A stretch of 64,000 nucleotides of DNA. Source: Peribacillus alkalitolerans. GTDB lineage: Bacteria; Bacillota; Bacilli; Bacillales; DSM-1321. The notes beneath the pieces were generated by a model, which was not told the origin of the DNA, did not search any database, and saw nothing but the letters and a program-made list of their open reading frames with translations. How positions within the stretch are numbered: the stretch's first letter is position 1; every line of letters starts with the position of its first letter. Made by a program: the position numbers and the translations under genes. The stretch spans positions 62,001 through 126,000 of the forward strand of contig NZ_JAAGVZ010000001.1 of the NCBI RefSeq assembly GCF_010882125.1, written 5' to 3'. Below, piece after piece: positions 17,199 through 25,953 of the stretch.

Positions 17199-18013
17199 AC
17201 TTGACTGAGGCTCCCTCCTTTTAGTACACATCGACCTTTTCCATGTGGTATACATAAAGGTGTTCCAAAGAGGGGATCAACTGTAACCTCGCAATCCATT
17301 TGGAAAACATTCTTCACTAATGAGCAATTGACTACAAATTCTGGTTTTCCTTGAGCAAAAATTTTCTTATCTTTTATGGCTACAATATTATGTGCATAAC
17401 GACAAGCCAAGTTTAAATCATGTAATACCATAACAATCGTACGTTTTTCTTTTTCATTCAATTCAAATAACAAGTCCAAAATTTCAATCTGGTGTGTCAT
17501 ATCGAGATATGTGGTCGGCTCATCAAGTAAAATTGTATCTGTATCTTGCGCAAGGATCATGGCAATCCAAGCACGCTGGCGTTGTCCACCTGACAGGGAA
17601 TCCACTGGCCGTTCTTTTAAATGCTCCACTCCTGTTGCCTTTAAGGCATACATCACTTTTTCTTCGTCTTCCTCTGACCATTGTTTATACCATGATTGGT
17701 ATGGATATCGGCCTTGCTTGACGAGCTGTAACACCGTTAACCCTTCTGGTGCGATTGGTGATTGAGGCAAGATTGCCATCTTTTTAGCAATCTCCTTTGT
17801 CGGCAACTTTGCAATCGCTTCTCCATCTAGAAGGATTGAACCGGATTTAGGCTTCATTAAACGTGCGATTGAACGAAGCAGTGTTGATTTTCCACAACCA
17901 TTACTCCCAATAAAAACAGTGATTTCACCTTTTGGGATCTCCAAGTCCAATTCATCTATAATAGGATTCTCTCCATATGAAAGCGTAAGCGCTTTTGTAG
18001 ATATAGCATCCAT
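17195..18013 (-). CDS. yusV: Siderophore ABC transporter ATP-binding protein YusV
   Basis: A 272-residue ATPase for siderophore import. Walker A is GSNGCGKST (near residue 38), the signature is LSGGQRQR (near 142) and Walker B TILLDEPTTYLD, the form typical of FecE/FhuC ATPases. In B. subtilis YusV energises several siderophore permeases, including the YfiZ-YfhA pair, and here that pair is directly upstream. The start follows AGGAACG. Downstream it overlaps the reductase gene. Confidence 0.92.
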   Translation of the reverse strand: MDAISTKALTLSYGENPIIDELDLEIPKGEITVFIGSNGCGKSTLLRSIARLMKPKSGSILLDGEAIAKLPTKEIAKKMAILPQSPIAPEGLTVLQLVKQGRYPYQSWYKQWSEEDEEKVMYALKATGVEHLKERPVDSLSGGQRQRAWIAMILAQDTDTILLDEPTTYLDMTHQIEILDLLFELNEKEKRTIVMVLHDLNLACRYAHNIVAIKDKKIFAQGKPEFVVNCSLVKNVFQMDCEVTVDPLFGTPLCIPHGKGRCVLKGGSLSQV

Positions 18014-18033
18014 GTATATTCGTTCCTTTCACA

Positions 18034-19092
18034 CTACGAATTACGGGTCTTGTACAATAAGTATATAAAATATGGTGCACCTATGCTCGCGGTAAATACT
18101 CCCGCAGGAATTTCTAATGGTGCAAACATCATTCTTCCTATCAAATCAGCTATGATGACTAGTAAACCGCCTATCAATGCTGACACTGGCAGTAAAGCAC
18201 CAAATGCACTACCTACCAATCTTCTTGCAATATGTGGAGCCATTAATCCAACGAACCCAATGCCTCCAGCAAATGCGACAGCTCCACCTGTCAGTGCTGT
18301 GGCTGTGGCAATCAAGATCAATCTTTGAGTCTGGACCTTACTTCCTACACTAATGGCAATCTCTTCTCCCAGTTCTTGCACATTCAGATTCCTAGAAAAA
18401 ATAAAGGCCAGTAAAAGAAGTAGAATGACTAGTGGCAACAATATTTGCACGTCTGCCCACTTTGATCCGTTTACAGTACCAGTAATCCAAATATTTGCCT
18501 GAGAAGCTTGATATATTGGCCCCATAATCATCATCATGGTTGTCCCAGCTTGCATTAATGCAGATATTCCAATACCTACAAGTACAAGTCTTATAGGAGA
18601 AACTCCATTTTTCCATGCCAACATGTATACAATAAAGGTAGTAACTGAAGCTCCAACAAAAGCAGCCAGTGGAAGCCAGCTAATACTTACAGTCAAAGAA
18701 TGGTTTTTGTCGCTGAACATGGCCAAGAATGCTACCACCGCAACAGATGCTCCACCAGTCAGGCCTATAATATCTGGGGAAGCAAGCGGGTTTTTAATGA
18801 TCCCTTGTAAAATGCCCCCAGCAACAGCCAATGAAATCCCTACTAGTAAAGCAATCAGTATTCGAGGCAATCGAAACGTATTAACAACCGTTTGATGCAT
18901 TTCATTACCTGTACCAGCAATAGCTCTAACAACATCCATTGGCGCGATATATAATTGACCGACAGCAGCACTAATAATCATAAACCCTGCTGTAATAAGA
19001 AATAGAATACAAAAAACCAATAAAGCTTTTTTATCAATTAATAGAGATAAATTTTGTCCAACCCTAAGGCTTTTATACTTACGTCCACTCAC
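18034..19092 (-). CDS. yfhA: Siderophore ABC permease (FecCD family, YfhA-like)
   Basis: A 352-residue membrane protein of the FecCD/BtuC family with about ten helices. Typical segments are TFRLPRILIALLVGISLAVAG, then KNPLASPDIIGLTGGAS (near residue 107) and the C-terminal GFVGLMAPHIARRLVG, the loop that contacts the ATPase. It begins at a GTG that overlaps the stop of the first permease by four bases, so the two form a heterodimeric channel made in equal amounts. It belongs with yfiZ, yusV and the divergent yfiY. Confidence 0.9.
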   Translation of the reverse strand: MSGRKYKSLRVGQNLSLLIDKKALLVFCILFLITAGFMIISAAVGQLYIAPMDVVRAIAGTGNEMHQTVVNTFRLPRILIALLVGISLAVAGGILQGIIKNPLASPDIIGLTGGASVAVVAFLAMFSDKNHSLTVSISWLPLAAFVGASVTTFIVYMLAWKNGVSPIRLVLVGIGISALMQAGTTMMMIMGPIYQASQANIWITGTVNGSKWADVQILLPLVILLLLLAFIFSRNLNVQELGEEIAISVGSKVQTQRLILIATATALTGGAVAFAGGIGFVGLMAPHIARRLVGSAFGALLPVSALIGGLLVIIADLIGRMMFAPLEIPAGVFTASIGAPYFIYLLYKTRNS

Positions 19093-20093
19093 TTTGCATT
19101 AAACCCCTTTCTTGCAATGTAAATAAAGAAAGGAGTACCGATTGTTGCTGTCATTACACCGACTGGCACTTCTTCAGGCATTAAAATATACCTCGCCGAG
19201 ATATCGGCAATCAGTAGCAAGATGCCTCCCAGAACAGCACTATATGGGATTACCCATTTATGATCAATGCCGACAATTGCTCTTACGACGTGAGGAATTA
19301 CAATCCCTACGAAACCAATAGGACCAGAAACGGCTACCGCACTACCGGCCAACAAAATGACACACATCGCTGATATTAACTTAATCCAACCTACCTTAAG
19401 ACCCAATCCCCTTGAGACATCATCTCCCATGGATAGAAGATTTAATTTGTTGGATAGAAACATCGCAACAACTAGCCCTACCACTATATATGGTAAGACA
19501 AGGATTAGAGAATCTAGCTTTCTTCCTTCCACTGAGCCCGCAAGCCAGAAAAGCACCTGATCAAGTGCAGCCTCATTCATAACCAAGAATCCTTGTGTAA
19601 GGGAAGAAAACATAGCTGCCATCGCTGCACCGGCTAATGTTAGCTTCATGGGTGTGAGGCCATCTCTACCAAAAGAACCGATAGCGTAAACACCAAATGC
19701 TGCAACAGCCGCACCCAAGAAAGCAATCCACGCAAATGCCTGTAAATTTGTTACGTGAAAAATGGAAACAGCGATTACTACTGCGAAACCTGCACCTGCA
19801 TTGATTCCAAAGACTCCTGGTGATGCCAATGGATTTTTCGTTAATGTTTGCATTAGCACTCCTGAAACAGCTAGACAAGCACCTACAGATGCAGCAATTA
19901 AGGCCCTTGGGAGCCTGACTGTTTGTAAAACTATATGTTCATTAGATCCGTTAAACTGAAAAAAAGAATCCCAGGCCATACGCCAAGGCGTATCTGTATA
20001 TCCATATACTATGCTCGCTCCAAGCAAAAATAATAAAATAAGACAAAAGAGGATCAGACCCATCCACTTATGTACAATATTTTTCAGTAACAT
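19089..20093 (-). CDS. yfiZ: Siderophore ABC permease (FecCD family, YfiZ-like)
   Basis: A 334-residue FecCD permease, first gene of the minus-strand uptake operon. Hallmarks are VRLPRALIAASVGACLAVSG, KNPLASPGVFGINAGAG (near residue 88) and GFVGIVIPHVVRAIVG. It pairs with the downstream YfhA-like permease. The leader holds a Fur box, so expression should rise in iron starvation. Together with YfiY it resembles the hydroxamate (schizokinen/arthrobactin-type) system of B. subtilis; the substrate remains an inference. Confidence 0.9.
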   Translation of the reverse strand: MLLKNIVHKWMGLILFCLILLFLLGASIVYGYTDTPWRMAWDSFFQFNGSNEHIVLQTVRLPRALIAASVGACLAVSGVLMQTLTKNPLASPGVFGINAGAGFAVVIAVSIFHVTNLQAFAWIAFLGAAVAAFGVYAIGSFGRDGLTPMKLTLAGAAMAAMFSSLTQGFLVMNEAALDQVLFWLAGSVEGRKLDSLILVLPYIVVGLVVAMFLSNKLNLLSMGDDVSRGLGLKVGWIKLISAMCVILLAGSAVAVSGPIGFVGIVIPHVVRAIVGIDHKWVIPYSAVLGGILLLIADISARYILMPEEVPVGVMTATIGTPFFIYIARKGFNAK

Positions 20094-20167
20094 AAATGCC
20101 TACCCTACTTCCAAAAAAATATCAATTTTAAACCTATATATATGAGTCTAATTGATTAAAAGATTGC

Positions 20168-20194
20168 AGTCAATGACTATGAAAATCATTTTCA
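20168..20194 (-). promoter_or_regulatory. Fur box and putative promoter of the yfiZ-yfhA-yusV operon
   Basis: TGAAAATCATTTTCA (20180-20194) is a perfect 7-1-7 palindrome of the Bacillus Fur type. On the minus strand a TTGACT (20168-20173) lies directly beside it and could be the -35 element. Iron repression is expected. Confidence 0.75.
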
Positions 20195-20202
20195 ATTAGC
20201 TA

Positions 20203-20231
20203 TTGACAACTTGAATATTGCATTATATTAT
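20203..20231 (+). promoter_or_regulatory. Putative sigma-A promoter of yfiY
   Basis: A consensus TTGACA at 20203-20208 and TATTAT at 20226-20231 are separated by 17 bases. A Fur box lies immediately downstream over the expected transcription start. Confidence 0.75.
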
Positions 20232-20247
20232 CAATTAGTGGAACAAC

Positions 20248-20262
20248 TGATAATGATTATCA
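20248..20262. promoter_or_regulatory. Fur box of yfiY
   Basis: TGATAATGATTATCA is an exact match to the 15-bp Bacillus Fur 7-1-7 consensus, placed 17 bases downstream of the yfiY -10 element and 31 bases before its start codon. Confidence 0.92.
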
Positions 20263-20292
20263 TTTCATTTATAATTAGGGGGTTAATACATA

Positions 20293-21291
20293 ATGAACTT
20301 TTCAAAAAAGAAAGGCTTTTTAATGCTTATCCTTACATTTGCATTTGCTATGATTTTAGCAGCATGCGGAAAAGAAGAAGCAAAAGAAGAGCCTAAAAAA
20401 GCAGCAGAACCAAAAGAAGAAGAAGTAAGCTACACAGTGGAACACGCAATGGGATCAACTGAAATCCCAAAAACTCCAGAAAAAGTTGTAGTATTGACAA
20501 ACGAAGGTACAGAAGCTGTATTGTCACTAGGAGTTAAACCAGTTGGTGCGGTTCAATCTTGGTTAGGAAATCCGTGGTATGACCACATTAAAGATGATAT
20601 GGATGGCGCTGAGGTAGTTGGTGTTGAAGGTGAAATCAACTTAGAACAAATTGCTGCTTTAAAACCAGATTTGATTATCGGTAACAAGATGCGTCAAGAA
20701 GCGTTCTATGAGCAATTAAGCGGTATCGCACCTACAGTATTTTCCGAAACTCTTCGCGGTGATTGGAAAGAAAACTACAAATTATATGCAAAAGCATTAA
20801 ATCAAGAAGAAAAAGGTAATGAAGTATTAAGCCAATTCGATGCAAAAGTTGCAGATGTAAAAGAAAAAATTGGCGATAAAGCTAACGAATCAGTATCAGT
20901 AGTTCGTTTCATGGCAGGAAAAACTCGTATTTATTACACTGATTCATTCTCAGGTGTAATATTTGATCAGTTAGGTCTTAAACGCGCAGAACAACAAGCA
21001 GAATTATTCACTCCAGATAACAAGCTTGGAAACCTTGCTGTTGAGGTAGGAAAAGAAGTAATTCCTAAAATGGATGCAGATAAAATCTTCACTTTCACTT
21101 ATGCTCCTGAAGGAGATACAGCTGCAGTAGCAACTGAAAAAGAATGGACTAATGATCCACTTTGGAAGAACTTGACTGCAGTTAAGAACGGTAATGTACA
21201 TCAAGTTAGTGACGCAATTTGGAATACTGCAGGTGGAGTAATCGCAGCAAACCTAATGCTTGATGAGCTTGAAGAAATTTACACTAAATAA
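20293..21291 (+). CDS. yfiY: Siderophore-binding lipoprotein (YfiY-like)
   Basis: A 332-residue extracellular solute-binding lipoprotein. The signal peptide ends in the lipobox ILAACGK (Cys at residue 25), followed by a charged Lys/Glu linker to about residue 48 and the helical-backbone Fe-siderophore binding fold (EKVVVLTNEGTEAVLSLG near 63, then LEQIAALKPDLIIG). It feeds the YfiZ-YfhA-YusV importer encoded divergently. Fur box and promoter precede it. The ribosome binding site is TTAGGGGG. Similar to B. subtilis YfiY, reported for hydroxamate siderophores; exact ligand inferred. Confidence 0.92.
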   Translation: MNFSKKKGFLMLILTFAFAMILAACGKEEAKEEPKKAAEPKEEEVSYTVEHAMGSTEIPKTPEKVVVLTNEGTEAVLSLGVKPVGAVQSWLGNPWYDHIKDDMDGAEVVGVEGEINLEQIAALKPDLIIGNKMRQEAFYEQLSGIAPTVFSETLRGDWKENYKLYAKALNQEEKGNEVLSQFDAKVADVKEKIGDKANESVSVVRFMAGKTRIYYTDSFSGVIFDQLGLKRAEQQAELFTPDNKLGNLAVEVGKEVIPKMDADKIFTFTYAPEGDTAAVATEKEWTNDPLWKNLTAVKNGNVHQVSDAIWNTAGGVIAANLMLDELEEIYTK

Positions 21292-21314
21292 TTAATATTA
21301 AGCAGTAATCCAAT

Positions 21315-21363
21315 AAAGTCCCTCGTTGAAGCCTATTGTTTTAGGTTCAACGAGGGACTTTTT
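21315..21363. terminator. Bidirectional terminator between yfiY and the oxidoreductase
   Basis: AAAGTCCCTCGTTGAA pairs with its complement around a loop of about 15 bases; T and A runs on either side allow termination of both convergent genes. Confidence 0.9.
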
Positions 21364-22349
21364 CATTTCTTGTCACTCGGATAGATTAAGCCAATTTTCT
21401 TACGGGTTTTATCCATTACATTCATCGTTAAGTAAGAGTTTTCGTAGGAGTTAATTTTTGATTCAGATTTTCCTTGATGGATTAAATCAATAAACTCTTT
21501 CATCTCATAATACATGTGTGGATGGGGTTGATCCACTGTCAATTCCTCAACAGTACCATCATTGTACCGGATCTCCACTTTTTCCGCTCTATGGATTTTG
21601 TCTATCACCATAACCCCTTTTTCTCCTTGGATTTCACTAGGTAAATAAGAGTTAGTTATTTTCGAATACATGACAACGGCTTCTTTATCATCGTATTTTA
21701 ACAATACGCTACCTTCCCCATCCACACCTGATTCAAGCATTACACTAGTTGCTTCTACATCCCTAGGTTCACCAAAAAGAGCAATCAGGGGATATAGGCA
21801 GTAAATTCCAAGGTCCATTAATGAACCATTTGCAAACTCAGGATTAAAAGCATTCAGGACAATCCCCTCTTTGTACTTATCATAACGAGAAGAATACTGA
21901 CAGTAGCTTGCAAAATATTTACGAATGGGTCCTAGCTTATGTATATTGGCTTGAATGACTTTAAAGTTTGGAAGAAATGTTGATATCATCGCTTCCATTA
22001 ATAATACGTCATTTTCTTTCGCTACCTGAATCATCCTGCTCACTTCATTCGCATTGGCTGCCAAAGGCTTTTCACAAAGAACATGTTTTCCGTTTTGTAA
22101 GAACAGGATAGCTTGTTCTGCATGGTACGAATTTGGAGTAGCTATATAGACAGCGTCAATTTCCTGACTAGTGGCCATGTCTAGTAGATTTGTATATATT
22201 TGCGATACACCATATTGATTTGCGAATACCTCTGCCTTTTCTCTAGTTCGAGAATAAACTGCTGCTAACTCAAAACCTTCTACCTCTATGGCTGCTTCAA
22301 GCAGCCTTTCAGTTATCCAATTAGTGCCTATTACTCCGAAACGTACCAT
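21363..22349 (-). CDS. Gfo/Idh/MocA family oxidoreductase
   Basis: A 328-residue NAD(P)-dependent oxidoreductase. The N-terminal Rossmann nucleotide-binding start is VRFGVIGTNWITERLL, and the family signature HVLCEKPLAAN (near residue 93) is intact. The C-terminal half is the substrate-binding alpha/beta domain. Start chosen at MVRFGV behind ATAGGAGGAATAACA; the frame is open 38 codons further without a site. Substrate unknown (sugars or inositols in relatives). Stand-alone gene, convergent with yfiY. Confidence 0.88.
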   Translation of the reverse strand: MVRFGVIGTNWITERLLEAAIEVEGFELAAVYSRTREKAEVFANQYGVSQIYTNLLDMATSQEIDAVYIATPNSYHAEQAILFLQNGKHVLCEKPLAANANEVSRMIQVAKENDVLLMEAMISTFLPNFKVIQANIHKLGPIRKYFASYCQYSSRYDKYKEGIVLNAFNPEFANGSLMDLGIYCLYPLIALFGEPRDVEATSVMLESGVDGEGSVLLKYDDKEAVVMYSKITNSYLPSEIQGEKGVMVIDKIHRAEKVEIRYNDGTVEELTVDQPHPHMYYEMKEFIDLIHQGKSESKINSYENSYLTMNVMDKTRKKIGLIYPSDKK

Positions 22350-22392
22350 TGTTATTCCTCCTATTATATAGAACTTACCTGTGTCAATTTTA

Positions 22393-22510
22393 AAATACTC
22401 TCCGATTGTGAACCCCAGGCATAGAAGGAACCAATTTGCCTGATAATCACTACAATTGGCCACTAGGTTGACTCTTTACGATGCCAACTTAGAAAATGCA
22501 TAAAGTATAA
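22393..22510. repeat. Degenerate intergenic element, copy E4
   Basis: A weak relative of the element at 6484-6614: shared pieces are CTCTCCGATTG, CAATTGGCCACTA, a GTTGAC or GTCGAC step, GATGCCAA and CATAAAGTA. Alignment by eye, so limits are approximate. Confidence 0.4.
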
Positions 22511-22555
22511 AAAGGGGGCGCTCAAAAGGTCTAATAAACGACCTTTGAGCCCCCT
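22509..22555 (-). terminator. Terminator after the rodA-like gene
   Basis: AGGGGGCTCAAAGGT-type stem (about 15 bp with one bulge) around loop CTAATAAACG, then a T run on the minus strand. Confidence 0.88.
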
Positions 22556-22556
22556 C

Positions 22557-23723
22557 TCAATTATCTGTTGAAAACATATACTTTTTATAATGGTACCGTA
22601 TGCTAAAAATAATACCCATTCCAAGCATATTACCCAATAATGAACTTCCCCCATAACTAATGAATGGAAGAGGAATACCAGTGATAGGTAAGACACCTAT
22701 CGTCATCCCAATATTTTGGAATACATGGAATGTGATCATGCTGATTACTCCGACACATATATAAGAATAAAAAGGATTTTTCGTTTCCATACCAATCTTT
22801 GTAATATGGTAGATCAGCAAGAAAAATAGGCTTATGACAATACTAGATCCGATAAACCCAAATTCCTCACCAATGATACTAAAGATAAAATCAGAGTGAC
22901 TCTCCGGTAAATAGACTTCCCTGCTTCCTATGCCTTTTCCTGTCGTCTGCCCAGAACCAATAGCCAATAAAGATCGAGTTAAATGGAATCCAGTGGAACT
23001 TTGATAGTTGTATGGATCAATCCAAGAATAAATACGGCCGAATTGATACTGCTGTACACCTAGATATTTTTCTAAAATATCCGGATGCCAAATGACAAAA
23101 AACATAATGGTGGAAGCTAAAACTCCCCCAGAAGCTACTAATGGAACGAGAATTTTCCAAGTGATACCTGATATGAAGGTCATTCCTAAAAAGATGGCGA
23201 TTAAAACAAGTGACGTTCCTAAATCCGGCTGTTGCATCACTAATATTAATGGAAGGAAGGTGACTAACCCTAACTTAAGGAATAGCCAAAAATCTGACTG
23301 AATCGTTTTTATTCTATTATTAGCGTTATGGTTGGTTATCACATTCGCTAAAGCTAAAATCATGAAAATTTTCATGAATTCTGATGGTTGTAATGAACCA
23401 AAACCAGGAACTTTATACCAGCTCTTTGCCCCGTTTATATATGGAGCGATACTGTCTGGAGCCACTATTAAGAATGCAAGCAATGCAACTCCAAATCCGT
23501 AGGCATACCATGAAATTTTCTTTAGCTGATCAGAATCTAGTGTAATGACGCCCAGGATAATTCCAATACCAGCTGTATACCAAACTAGCTGTTTTAATAA
23601 GAAATTCTCTCCATACTGCCCCGTCGTTTGAGCGCTATAGATAGCAACACAGCTGCATATAAATAGAAGAAAGATAATAAATGCGAGACTAAAATCTATT
23701 TTTGTATTTTGATTGTTTTGCAC
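22557..23723 (-). CDS. RodA/FtsW/SpoVE family SEDS glycosyltransferase, RodA-like
   Basis: A 388-residue polytopic SEDS protein that polymerises lipid II into peptidoglycan together with a class B PBP. Motifs: QQPDLGTSLVLIAIFLG (near residue 165), the extracellular loop PESHSDFIFSIIGEEFGF with the conserved aspartate (near 283), and the C-terminal GIPLPFISYGGSS. The GQTTGKGIG loop and PDLGTSLV segment are nearer RodA than FtsW, but the paralogues cannot be separated securely by eye. Starts at a GTG behind AAGGAGAG. Single-gene unit; an SH3b amidase lies next upstream. Confidence 0.88.
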   Translation of the reverse strand: MQNNQNTKIDFSLAFIIFLLFICSCVAIYSAQTTGQYGENFLLKQLVWYTAGIGIILGVITLDSDQLKKISWYAYGFGVALLAFLIVAPDSIAPYINGAKSWYKVPGFGSLQPSEFMKIFMILALANVITNHNANNRIKTIQSDFWLFLKLGLVTFLPLILVMQQPDLGTSLVLIAIFLGMTFISGITWKILVPLVASGGVLASTIMFFVIWHPDILEKYLGVQQYQFGRIYSWIDPYNYQSSTGFHLTRSLLAIGSGQTTGKGIGSREVYLPESHSDFIFSIIGEEFGFIGSSIVISLFFLLIYHITKIGMETKNPFYSYICVGVISMITFHVFQNIGMTIGVLPITGIPLPFISYGGSSLLGNMLGMGIIFSIRYHYKKYMFSTDN

Positions 23724-23904
23724 AACAAACTCTCCTTATGAAAAGGATTAATAAAACTTGTTACTCTCTAGTCCTTTTAAAGTTTCACTATATAATTATA
23801 CTTCAATGCCGTGAAATCACAACCGACAAACTCTTCTTGGCTAATTTTTCTTTTTAAAATCAAATGAATAGGTTACCTTCTTCAACCCAACAACTTTACT
23901 TTCT

Positions 23905-24034
23905 TTAGAAAATTCACCATATGGGGAACCTCAAGGCGAAGATAGGGAGGTGTTGCTCTTATATACATCGTTCATAAATTTGGTAACTTGATTTTCATCA
24001 ATGCTGCCAATATATGCTTTACGAAAGGAAATGA
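23905..24034. repeat. Degenerate intergenic element, copy E3
   Basis: Best match to the 6484-6614 copy: TTAGAAAA, CAAGGCGAAGATAG, GTGTTGCTCTTATA, CATAAATTTGG, CATCAATGCTGCCAA and TGCTTTACG in the same order and spacing. No coding potential. Confidence 0.55.
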
Positions 24035-24134
24035 AAAAAAGAAGGCGATTCTCAAGCGTACATTCATTCTTTAATCACGATTCAATTTAAATTGAATCGT
24101 GATTAAAGAATGAGTAGCTAAAGTTGCCCTCTTT
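24034..24134 (-). terminator. Long hairpin with a perfect 48-bp palindrome, after the amidase gene
   Basis: 24065-24112 is a perfect palindrome with 24-bp arms and no spacer: it starts CATTCTTTAATCACGATTCA, and the second arm is its exact complement. Partly complementary flanks (GGCGATTCTCAAGCGTA with TAGCTAAAGTTGCC) extend the hairpin, and an A run at about 24033-24041 gives T on the minus strand. It probably terminates the amidase transcript, but it is much longer than needed. Confidence 0.7.
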
Positions 24135-24137
24135 CAA

Positions 24138-25637
24138 TTATTTACTATTAAAATATTTCACTAGTCCATCAAAAACACCTTGAGCGGCCTTTGCCTGATA
24201 TTCTTCCGTCCCTAACGTTTGTTCTTCAGTAGGATTAGAGACAAACCCTAATTCTAATAAGACCGCTGGTTTTTTATTTTCACGGATAACATGGAAATTC
24301 CCATAACGTACCCCCTGGTCCTTCATTCCAGTATGCTCAATTAAGCTTTTTTGTATGGTTTCTGCCAACGATTTCTCTTTAGAAGCAGTATAATAAAAAC
24401 TCATTATTCCAGAACTAGTTTTGGTAGCCACATTATAATGGAAGCTGACAAATACATCTGTATTTGATTTATGACTAACATCCACTCTTTTCTGCAAAGT
24501 TAAGTATGTATCATCACTGCGGGTCAATACTACATTCGCACCAGCACTGCGTAAAAGATCTGCAGTTTTCATCACTGTAGTTAAGGTAAGGTTTTTCTCA
24601 TAATATAATAATCCAACCGCACCTGGATCTCTACCACCATGACCAGCGTCCAATACGATTGTTTTTCCTTCAAGTCCACCTGAATCTGGCTTACTAACAA
24701 CTGGCATGATTAACCATGATGCAACCCATGCTTCAGTTCCATCCTTTAAAAGAATCTTGAACCAATCTTCTTCAAAGCCGATTGTTTTAAAAGTTTCTCC
24801 TTTTAATCCAAGGATTACTTGTGGATATTGAGTACCTGGGCCTGATCGAATATTGGCGTTGTCGATTAAAACAACCATTTCCTCAACAGGAGTTTCTGGG
24901 CTAGGTTCCTCAATTGAACCGCCAAGCTTTTCGCTGGATAAATATTGGGAAGCTACCCAACCTACCAGTTTATCTTTGGATACTTTCGTCCAGTTTCCTT
25001 TTACTTCACTAGCCTTAACCTCATCATTCGTAAGTAGCTTTCCTAGAATTTCCCCATTCATAGAAGGTTCGCTTCTTACATTCAATGAGCTTGCCTTTAC
25101 ATATAAGGTCTTAATATTGACTACTGGAGGTTTAGTAACAGGTGGTTTTGTGCTCGTACCCTTAGGTGGAGTTGTAGTCACATATTTATTAGAAACCCAG
25201 CCCTTAATCTTGCTTTCCGTCTGTATGTAATACCAAGTACCACTAATAGAAAGAATGGTAACTTTTGCATTCTTTTTTACACTACCTAATAACTTCCCTT
25301 TTTCAGAAGCCTGATTCCTAATATTTAGCGAGGTAGCGGTTATGTATCCTACTTGTTCATTTGCCTTGAGATATTGGGTAGCTACCCAACCTTTTTTCTT
25401 ATTAAACTGGATTTGCGACCAACTACTCGATTTTGCTACCACTTCCACTTTTTCATTTTGTTTCAGCTTTGCCACAATCGATGCTTTAGTGTTTGGAGAA
25501 GATCGGACATTTAATATATCCGCCTTAACAACTGCCGAAGAACTTACAGCAGCATATGATGCACTTGGATGATATTGAAAAAAAACTGTGAATATCATCA
25601 TGAGTGCAATCCATACCGAATACGACTTTTTCCCCAT
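24138..25637 (-). CDS. N-acetylmuramoyl-L-alanine amidase with four SH3b domains
   Basis: A 499-residue secreted cell-wall hydrolase. An N-terminal signal peptide ends near ASYAA (residue 30). Four bacterial SH3 (SH3b) repeats follow at roughly 36-92, 98-152, 176-232 and 255-310, each with an LNVRSSP or NIRSGPG-type core; they should anchor the enzyme to the wall. A Thr/Pro-rich linker separates repeats two and three. The C-terminal Amidase_3 domain (about 325-497) has zinc ligands in DAGHGGRDPGA, YYEKN and SFHYN, and the catalytic glutamate in LLELGF. It cuts the bond between muramic acid and L-alanine. The ATG follows GGGGTGAGGCAAC. Confidence 0.94.
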   Translation of the reverse strand: MGKKSYSVWIALMMIFTVFFQYHPSASYAAVSSSAVVKADILNVRSSPNTKASIVAKLKQNEKVEVVAKSSSWSQIQFNKKKGWVATQYLKANEQVGYITATSLNIRNQASEKGKLLGSVKKNAKVTILSISGTWYYIQTESKIKGWVSNKYVTTTPPKGTSTKPPVTKPPVVNIKTLYVKASSLNVRSEPSMNGEILGKLLTNDEVKASEVKGNWTKVSKDKLVGWVASQYLSSEKLGGSIEEPSPETPVEEMVVLIDNANIRSGPGTQYPQVILGLKGETFKTIGFEEDWFKILLKDGTEAWVASWLIMPVVSKPDSGGLEGKTIVLDAGHGGRDPGAVGLLYYEKNLTLTTVMKTADLLRSAGANVVLTRSDDTYLTLQKRVDVSHKSNTDVFVSFHYNVATKTSSGIMSFYYTASKEKSLAETIQKSLIEHTGMKDQGVRYGNFHVIRENKKPAVLLELGFVSNPTEEQTLGTEEYQAKAAQGVFDGLVKYFNSK

Positions 25638-25916
25638 GTTGCCTCACCCCGTTTTAATTTATTTTCTTGATGAAAAAATCTTTGAATCGACTGTTTTTTC
25701 AATCATACTTCTTTTATAGTAGTTTTTTGAGGGTAAAAAGTCTTAAAGTTTTGTAGAATTATAGTAAATTATAGCATTTAATATGATATTTGTTACATTA
25801 AGTCGAAATATTCTTTTTAATTATAATGCTTTTTTCTACAAAGTAGGTCATATTACCCCGTTCGGAAGTTTAGCTAAAATATACTGTTTAACAAGGTAAT
25901 ATTTTACTAGAATAAC
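25638..25916. other. Intergenic region without recognisable gene
   Basis: An AT-rich stretch between the amidase and the epimerase-like gene. I see no coding sequence, repeat or strong regulatory motif apart from the terminator at its left-hand gene and the one listed at 25917-25945. It should contain the amidase promoter. Confidence 0.5.
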
Positions 25917-25945
25917 AAAAAAACACGCAGGTATATGCGTGTTTT
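25917..25945 (-). terminator. Terminator after the epimerase-like gene
   Basis: AAAACACGCA pairs with TGCGTGTTTT around loop GGTATA, followed by T on the minus strand. Confidence 0.88.
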
Positions 25946-25953
25946 TACATTAT

